NCBI GenBank assembly: GCA_038373885.1
Contig: JAWZYV010012389.1
Span: forward strand, 124,001 to 188,000
Origin: Cheiracanthium punctorium
Taxonomy: Eukaryota; Arthropoda; Arachnida; Araneae; Cheiracanthiidae
Direction: 5' to 3'
DNA: 64,000 nt
The notes under the pieces are model-generated. The model saw nothing but the letters and a program-made list of their open reading frames with translations. It had not been told where the DNA came from and did not search any database. Positions within the stretch are counted from its first letter, which is position 1, and each line of letters opens with the position of its first letter. This document shows positions 58,007 to 64,000 of this stretch, piece by piece. Both the position numbers and the translations under genes were made by a program.

Positions 58007-58180
58007 ATGGAGGCGATTATTATCTTTCCTGAAAGTCTGGAAGATACTTTTCGATCTAATCCTATTTTATACACAGTAAAAAACAGAGATTATAACGATA
58101 TACAGGCCAAGGAGTGTTGTTGGGAGGATATTTTAGAAAATATGAATATTTCCGATAAGAAAAAACTCTGTTTTTCCTAG
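58007..58180 (+). CDS. Short MADF-like reading frame
   Basis: ATG at 58007 opens 57 codons: ESLEDTFRSNPILYTVKNRD, then YNDIQAKECCWEDILENMNI and a stop at 58178-58180. The order (acidic helix, NP-L-Y, short loop, W-x-x-I) fits the first two helices of a MADF (Myb/SANT-like) DNA-binding domain; the third helix is not there in frame. MADF domains occur in arthropod transcription factors and in the second protein of Harbinger transposons. It may be a 5' exon, as the preceding 150 bp are GC-richer and promoter-like, or a captured fragment. Splice sites could not be confirmed. Confidence 0.45.
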   Translation: MEAIIIFPESLEDTFRSNPILYTVKNRDYNDIQAKECCWEDILENMNISDKKKLCFS

Positions 58181-58389
58181 GAGATGAACAAGCGAAAGCT
58201 CAGGCATTGGGATCACCGATTTTGATAAAATATTGGAAGGTATTAGACAACCCCATGTAAAGTCAAATAATGCTAAAAGCATATTCATGTAACATATTGA
58301 ATGCCATAAAAATTAAGTGCCAACGCTTGAGTATTTTCCAGGAAATTCTTTTTTTAAGATTTATTACTACATATTTATACTAATATACT

Positions 58390-58500
58390 CGCAACGTCTT
58401 CGCGTACGTCATGGCACCGTGTCATCGTTTTTGACTGCAGAGCCAAAGGTTGCACGTTCGAGTTCCGTACTTGCCTTTTTTTTTTTTTTTTCTTTCGTTA
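58390..58500 (+). ncRNA. tRNA-like sequence followed by a T-run
   Basis: GCGTACGTCATGGC resembles an A box and GGTTGCACGTTCGAGTTCC contains a B-box-like GTTCGAGTTCC at a suitable distance. A run of about 16 T (58477-58492) follows and would stop RNA polymerase III. A full cloverleaf could not be drawn with confidence. More likely a SINE head or tRNA pseudogene than a working tRNA. Confidence 0.45.
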
Positions 58501-58932
58501 AAAATCAATTTAAAATTATTGTCTACAAAAATTAAAGTGACCTTTTGAATAAAATTAGAATTATAAACTTGCTTTGTACATATTTATATACCAATACTTC
58601 TAGATGTAAATCCTCGCGAAGGATGATAAAAATAGAACAACTTCTGCCTTCATTTTGACTCATACATTTACTACTTAAGCTTACCATTCAGCTAAAACGT
58701 ATTATACACATGTAAAATTAATATGAACAATTAGAGATTTAGAATTCCATAAAAGTGAAATCCTTTTAAAAATTTAAAATATTTATTATTTATATAGTAT
58801 TTATATTTCAGTTTACTGTCAGTCAACTGTCTGTGATAAGTCCTATTGATTTTAGATAGCATGTTTCATTGTACCCCAACTTCCCCTACATGCTAGGTTG
58901 CATTCAAGTACTGTATCCATAATCCATATAAT

Positions 58933-59369
58933 CTGCCTTGCAGTGGCGCACCCAGGATTTTAGTTTAGGGGGGGCTGGGCTACAAGTACTGCTGAACTCG
59001 GTTGTAGTGACCTCAATTATAGTTATAATTCTCTTATAACGTCAAAATATTCTGTGCTAGTCGACTTGCCCGTAGAACATAACCCCACGAGCAATGTAAC
59101 TCATTTTAGAATCAAATAATTATATGATCTTTTCAATGATGTTGTAACCAAGTTTAACTGTGTTTCATGCTCTAACTGTAAGTTTTTATTTAAAAACTAA
59201 CATCTTTTTTTGGTAAAATGTATTTTAGAAATAATTTGAAGACAATTTTTAAAAAGAAAACATTTAACTCATTGGTGACAATTTTCAATACTTTTCACTT
59301 CTAATTTCCCACCTTTAAGGGGGCTTCAGCCCCCATAGCCCCCTCCGTGGGTGCGCCTATGCTGCCTTG
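58933..59369. mobile_element. hAT-type MITE (421 bp) with 8-bp duplication
   Basis: The element runs 58941-59361. Ends are CAGTGGCGCACCCAGG and, inverted, CATAGGCGCACCCACGG. The perfect duplication CTGCCTTG is at 58933-58940 and 59362-59369. G-rich and C-rich tracts lie inside the ends. No coding capacity. Confidence 0.9.
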
Positions 59370-59924
59370 CAATCAGATATAAAATGAATGTAATAGTGTT
59401 GCATTGAACTTCATATAAATGATTCAAAATTTATCAAACGTCCGAGTTCGAAAATTATTTCAGCTTCCTATGAACCACAGATTTCTGAAAATTATTAAAG
59501 AAAATATTTTTTGCTTATATTTAATTTACTTTGTTTACAATTTCCATGAAGTTTCAGTAGTCAGTTATTCCATAAATACAGTAAAAATTATCTGAGATTT
59601 TGTTTTCAAGGAGGCTAAACATAAAGAAATCTAACAGAATTTTACACAAATTCATTTAAAAAAGCCTCATAAATGTAAAAATGCTCCTGAAATTCTTATT
59701 TCTTTTATTTAACTATTGATTCCTACTGGGCTTTACATCCACAAGGCATGAAAATGAATGTAACTGCAAGCCACTGAAATCTAAAAAGGTATTACTAAAT
59801 TTTCCCATTCAATATCCGCGCGCCGAGGTCCGCGTCTTCGCCCTTTTCTAGGAAACCAGATGAGCGCTGTGCTCTCCCAATTTCGGCGTTTCGGTCACGT
59901 GACATGTCGTGTTTCAGATCGGCG

Positions 59925-60050
59925 CTCCTCCTTGGAAACCAAAGCTTAAGACTCCGAACGGCTAGATTGACGGACTCAACTTGAGTTTGAACCAGGCACT
60001 TTTCTTCTCCTAGTTGTGAACGCTACGCGTTCAGCCACTCGTCGGGCTTC
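59925..60050 (-). mobile_element. tRNA-derived SINE (minus strand)
   Basis: Read on the minus strand: CGACGAGTGGCTGAACGCGT (A-box region), then GTGCCTGGTTCAAACTC (B-box region), CCGTTCGGAGTC, then TTTGGTTTCCAAGGAGGAGC. The first half is a tRNA-like head; the second half is the body shared with 57828-57855. Confidence 0.7.
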
Positions 60051-60094
60051 CAGAAATTGGGGTTATGTGTTACATGATGTTATGTTGCAAGCCT

Positions 60095-60309
60095 AAGCCT
60101 ACTCTAGAGGTACCTGCTGTTTGGGGCTGTTCCCTTGGTCGGAGGAGTTTTTCAGAGGTTCTAGCGCGTATTCACGTTAAATCTGGAGAAAACTGACCAA
60201 AACTCCAGACCGTTAGATCGACAGCCGCGCGTTAGGCAAAAACGCGGGATCTTCACACTTCAGCCATCTATCATGTTAAGTGTCTTATCCACTCGACCAT
60301 GGTGGGGCC
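60095..60309 (-). mobile_element. tRNA-derived SINE, second family (minus strand)
   Basis: Read on the minus strand from 60309: GGCCCCACCATGGTCGAGTG, then GATGGCTGAAGTGTGAAG, then CGGCTGTCGATCTAACGG, GGAGTTTTGGTCAG and TCTCCAGATTTAACGTG. The head resembles a tRNA with a GTCGAGTGG A-box start. Its body is shared with 40320-40465. Confidence 0.65.
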
Positions 60310-60825
60310 AAGTAATTACAATGTTGGATGCTCTTACTTCATGATACAATTTGAGTTCAGAAGTGCCTTAGCAAACTCTTCTAATCGGCCACATTGACTT
60401 TTCGGCCATTTGGATTTGGGTCCCGAAATAAATTTTAGTGCTGCTTCAAGAATTTTCTCTTTGCCTTTAAAATACCTTTAAGAATACACTTTGAAATTAT
60501 CTTGCGAATTGCACTTTTGGCATTTTCCAACAATTTTTCCCACTCTTAAAAATTTTTTCCTCTACTCGTAAGATGAAAAAAAAAAAAAATCGTCATTAAA
60601 AAGAAACGACGCCGTCTTTGAATAGAAATTTTTTTGCGTTGGAGAGGCCGGGACTTTGAAATATCGTTGTTAAACAGAGAGTCAATTGTATATACACTAC
60701 TACTTTTTTAAATTTCAGTTCATGTGAAAATTTACAAAAAATTTTTTTTAACTTCCCTAATCCATACTATATCTAGCTCTAGGGGGGGATCGAGCCCCCA
60801 GAGCCCCCCCGTGGATCCGCCACTG

Positions 60826-60900
60826 GTATAGCGTGGCTAGGATGTTCCACATTTGCTTTTTCTCCTGGCGTCTTCAGTTCGATTCCCACCATCACTCTTT
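60826..60900 (+). ncRNA. tRNA-Glu-like pseudogene or SINE head
   Basis: GGTATAGCGTGGCTAGGATG matches the tRNA-Glu A-box region and TTCAGTTCGATTCCCACC the B-box region at the right distance. The acceptor stem does not pair well, so a functional tRNA is unlikely. The 8-bp duplication of the 7.7-kb hAT interval falls inside the A-box region. Confidence 0.55.
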
Positions 60901-61176
60901 TACGAGGATGGGCTTTGTATTACTGTCGTTTTTGTTTTATTCAGTTTGTAAAATAGTGACACATTATTACATACTTTACTTATTTTTTCGGTAATTTATT
61001 TTGCTATAATTAATAATTAAAAATAGTTAAGACTTTGAATTAAAAAATCATTAATTTAAGCATTTTTTGGTAAAGCTCCTTCTTAACTTTTTCTTTAAGT
61101 ATTTCGTGTCATTTTCTGATGATCTCTAGTATTTTGATAGCTATTTCTAACTAAAATTAAGTCTTTATTTTTCTAA

Positions 61177-62324
61177 TACAGTGAAATCTCTCTATAACGA
61201 TATTTTGGGGGTCAAAATAATATATCGTTGTAAAGAGAATTTTCGTTATAGAGAGAATCGATATTGGAACGAAAAGATTTTTGATTTTTGTTCTTCATAT
61301 ATCCCATACCCTGCGGTGTCACCAGAAAGTGTTCTGTTTTCATTCAGCACACCCTCGCAAGTAATATATAATAAATGAAAGGAGAAAAACATGTTTATAG
61401 TTTTCAGTAATCTTCACAACACTCACAAATTTTAGTTAAATACCCTTGCCGCCTTGCCAGGGATTCTAGCGGCGATATAGCTTATAAATATTTATAGCAT
61501 ATTTGAATAACAAATATATAATGTCTAAAGAAATAATACAAATAATACCTGAATGCTGCAGAAGCATTTTTTTAAATGTATTAGATATTAATTGAAAATA
61601 CATACCAATTAATTTATCCTTATTTATTTTGCTTTATGCCTTTATCAAAATCTTTTATGATGTTGAATTTCACTTCGATAGATATTTGTTTTCTATTAGC
61701 GATTTGCTTTCGATTTTCACTAAACAAACTTCAAAGTAAACAAAACTCATAAATAATTTAAAATATCCTCGTGTAATAATCGACCTCGATAGGATTTATC
61801 GGAGGTTAAAATACTCAAGTTCAGACAAAAAAACGTATTGTTTTCTATAGCAGTTCCAGTGAAAGGAATCCTTGGCTATTTTTTAAAGAGGGGATAGGAA
61901 TCAAAGATGTGTCATCCAGGAAATGCCAACTGCCCTTCCACCTTACGAGAAATGCACTTTCTCATTACCATAGTGTTACATCAGCAAAACAAAACTTAGA
62001 AGACGTTCTTTGGCAGAGGTGTGGTCCAACCCGCTTCAACCACATTTTACCTCTACTTTTTTTCTGTAGTTTTCAATGTGTATGCATGAGTTGGGGTTCT
62101 GATGAATCATAGAAAAAAAAATATATCGTAGTAGAGGGAATTATTGTGATGTAAGGGATAATTATTACCATCGTTGTAGAGAGAATTATCGTTTTAAAGG
62201 ATATCGTAATACAGAGAACTGGTTTACATTAATCTAAAGGGAAATCAACCAGGACTATGAAAAAATATCGTAATAGAGAGAATTATCATTATAGAGGATA
62301 TCGTTGTAGCGAGATTCTACTGTA
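61177..62324. mobile_element. Tigger-like non-autonomous element (1.1 kb)
   Basis: The element runs 61179-62322 with TA at both flanks. Ends are CAGTGAAATCTCTCTATAAC and, inverted, CAGTAGAATCTCGCTACAAC. Inside the right end, ATCGTTGTAGAGAGAATTAT-type units repeat several times. No transposase frame is visible. Confidence 0.85.
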
Positions 62325-64000
62325 TTATTAACTCTATTTGAAAACTTCAATATGTAATTAATATTTCAATGAAATATTTTTTCTCTTCAGAAAGCTCACA
62401 TAATTAATTAATAATAATTATTATTTAGTATTCAGAGGAAAATAAATAGTAGTTTTACATACTAACTAGTTAAATTCTTTTACTCTTCATGTATAAATAA
62501 AATTTATTGTAATTATTGAATTTTAATTTTAAGACCAATATTTTTTCTCAAATCTTAGTTTTTTTCACTTTTATTTTGTAATTCCTTTAAATACCAGATT
62601 TAAAATTTTGTTCAATACTTTTGAAATAGAAATTTGATTAATTAATCAATTTATACATGCACTATCTTTTGTATTAGACATTTTAAGGTTGGAGATGGCA
62701 TCTAAAACAAGATGTGAACACCCGAGCTGAGTTGATAAAATACTGAAGATGGTAGATAACTGAAGTATAGAGGTACAGGGTTCTGGTCTACCGGACACCT
62801 GATAATCAAAAAATTTGGAGTTTTGGACGGTTTTCCTCACAATGTAATGGAAATACACTTCAGAAGCACTAAGAAAGTCATCCACGCAAGGCACCCCCCC
62901 CTCCTACCATAGGCAATACAAAATACTCCTCGTGTAGGTTTACCACAACACAATACAATACAACTTTTTCAGAAATAATTATATGCTTTTAGTGTATGTT
63001 AGAGAAAACTGAAATTAAATTAATAACAATGTATTTCTTACATTTATAAAACACACAAAAAGCAGATATCAATATTCTATTAATTTTTAGTTGGAGAAAG
63101 ACAGCATGCAGTACATAAATTTATCGAAAATGTGGTTCAATTTTAAATCAAAACAGCTCAATTAACTTAGTATTTTAAAGCCTCTAATTTATGGGAATCA
63201 TTGACACCCAGGTTTTTTTTCTTTTTAAATCATCCTAAAATAAGTATAATATGTGCTAACTAAAAAAGTACCTTAAATAAATACAGTAGAATTTTTCAAA
63301 TTAAAAATCAACGGGACTTTACCGATTCTGGATAACAAATTTCCAGATTATAAAAATCCTGCAGTATTAAAAAAAAAATCTTTATAATCAGGTAAAGTTT
63401 TTTTTTTTTTTAAGGACTCACTTAAAAAAAAAAAAAATAGAAAAAGTATTAAAAATAAAATACATTTACTGAGAAATTGCTCATTAGAAAGATGCTATTC
63501 TTTTAAAAATTTTCAATAAAATCTAAAACATTTTCCTTTCAATACTGATTTATTGTTATTTTAAGGTCTAATTTCGTCTTGATAATTGTAATTCCATAAA
63601 TTGGAAATCCAAATTTAAGAAATTCTTCTGTATTTAAAAATAACTAAAGGGGATATATTTAAGAGAAAAACGGGAAACAGATAAAAATTTAAACACACAT
63701 GCACGAAATCGCTAATATCCATTGGAGGAAGTGTATGGTTCTAAAAAGAGATAACAAAGCTAGTGGAAACGGAATTCTGCATTAGCATTACGACATTTGA
63801 ATCAGTAAAGACATTAGGGACAGAAAAGACACAAGACGTGTAAACAGAGCTTTATATGCCTGGCTTATGCCAGCACGCCGAGTCTCTTTTTCACCCACAG
63901 TATACGCCGCATTGCAGATCTCGCGGACATACGAAAATTCTTCTGACACTGGAGGAAACTTATATGTATTTAGTTACAACTGCTTTCTTCTGACACTGGT
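62325..64000. other. Gene-free end of the window
   Basis: AT-rich. CAGTAGAATTTTTCAAATTA at 63284 preceded by TA is another Tigger-like left end whose partner would be outside the window. At 63887-63901 a pyrimidine tract ending CACCCACAG could be a splice acceptor before a less AT-rich 50-bp stretch; the frame closes soon after and no product is recognised. Confidence 0.35.

Larger units (their letters stand above)
53101..60833. mobile_element. 7.7-kb interval bounded by hAT ends and an 8-bp duplication
   Basis: Left end CAGGGGCGGATCCAGAAAAA at 53109; right end, inverted, CAGTGGCGGATCCACGGGGG at 60825. The perfect duplication GTATAGCG lies at 53101-53108 and 60826-60833, and the target is a tRNA-Glu-like sequence whose second half continues at 60834. 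Inside are a weak hAT C-terminus (about 53990-54120), MITEs, SINEs, an LTR-like repeat, a GC-rich block and a MADF-like frame. Either one large hAT element filled by later insertions or two related ends that match by chance; the perfect 8-mer in tRNA context favours the first. Confidence 0.65.

Noticed and set aside
63887..64000. Host exon after a splice-acceptor-like CACCCACAG
   Set aside because: The frame closes within about 100 bases and the window ends; TTCTTCTGACACTGG occurs twice, which suggests a local duplication instead.

Overview
This is AT-rich eukaryotic DNA with no operons, no CRISPR array and no continuous host gene that I can recognise. It is a dense, layered graveyard of transposable elements. 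The families present are Ty3/gypsy, BEL/Pao and Ty1/copia LTR retrotransposons, several hAT elements and many hAT-type miniature elements (MITEs) with 8-bp target duplications, pogo/Tigger-like elements with TA duplications, a PIF1-type (Helitron-like) helicase fragment and tRNA-derived SINEs. BEL/Pao elements are known only from animals, so the source is an animal. The AT bias, microsatellites and TE mix suggest an arthropod, with an arachnid plausible; this is inference, not proof.

Layout. 1-4.2 kb: a decayed gypsy element with LTR-like ends, a hAT MITE near its start and a double hairpin in its RNase H. 4.2-12 kb: old repeats, a 21-bp minisatellite, and a second, partly inverted set of the gypsy-associated repeats broken by a hAT MITE. 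12.1-13.7 kb: a non-autonomous hAT element carrying a nested MITE and a nested SINE. 15.4-21.3 kb: a copia RT fragment, then a BEL/Pao element on the minus strand with at least four frameshifts. 22-24.3 kb: a nearly intact hAT transposase on the minus strand. 26.9-28.2 kb: a giant foldback (inverted repeat), one arm holding a MITE whose empty site survives in the other arm. 30.8-31.7 kb: a PIF1-type helicase fragment. 33.6-38.2 kb: a complete-length hAT element with matching 8-bp duplications. 38-43.8 kb: LTR-like and tandem repeats. 44.3-49.2 kb: a copia element interrupted by three separate insertions, one of them double-nested. 50.0-52.3 kb: a POGK-like pogo element with near-identical terminal repeats and a single visible nonsense codon. 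53.1-60.8 kb: a 7.7-kb interval bounded by hAT ends and a perfect 8-bp duplication, enclosing more SINEs, MITEs and a small MADF-like reading frame. 61.2-62.3 kb: a Tigger-like non-autonomous element. The final 1.7 kb is unassigned.

The parts do not work together as one system. Their interest lies in the insertion history: target duplications allow many insertions to be ordered in time. No transposase or polymerase gene here is fully open. I found no convincing undescribed system; the best leads are the two hairpins in the gypsy RNase H, the foldback with its empty site, the copia insertion stack and the 7.7-kb hAT-bounded block.
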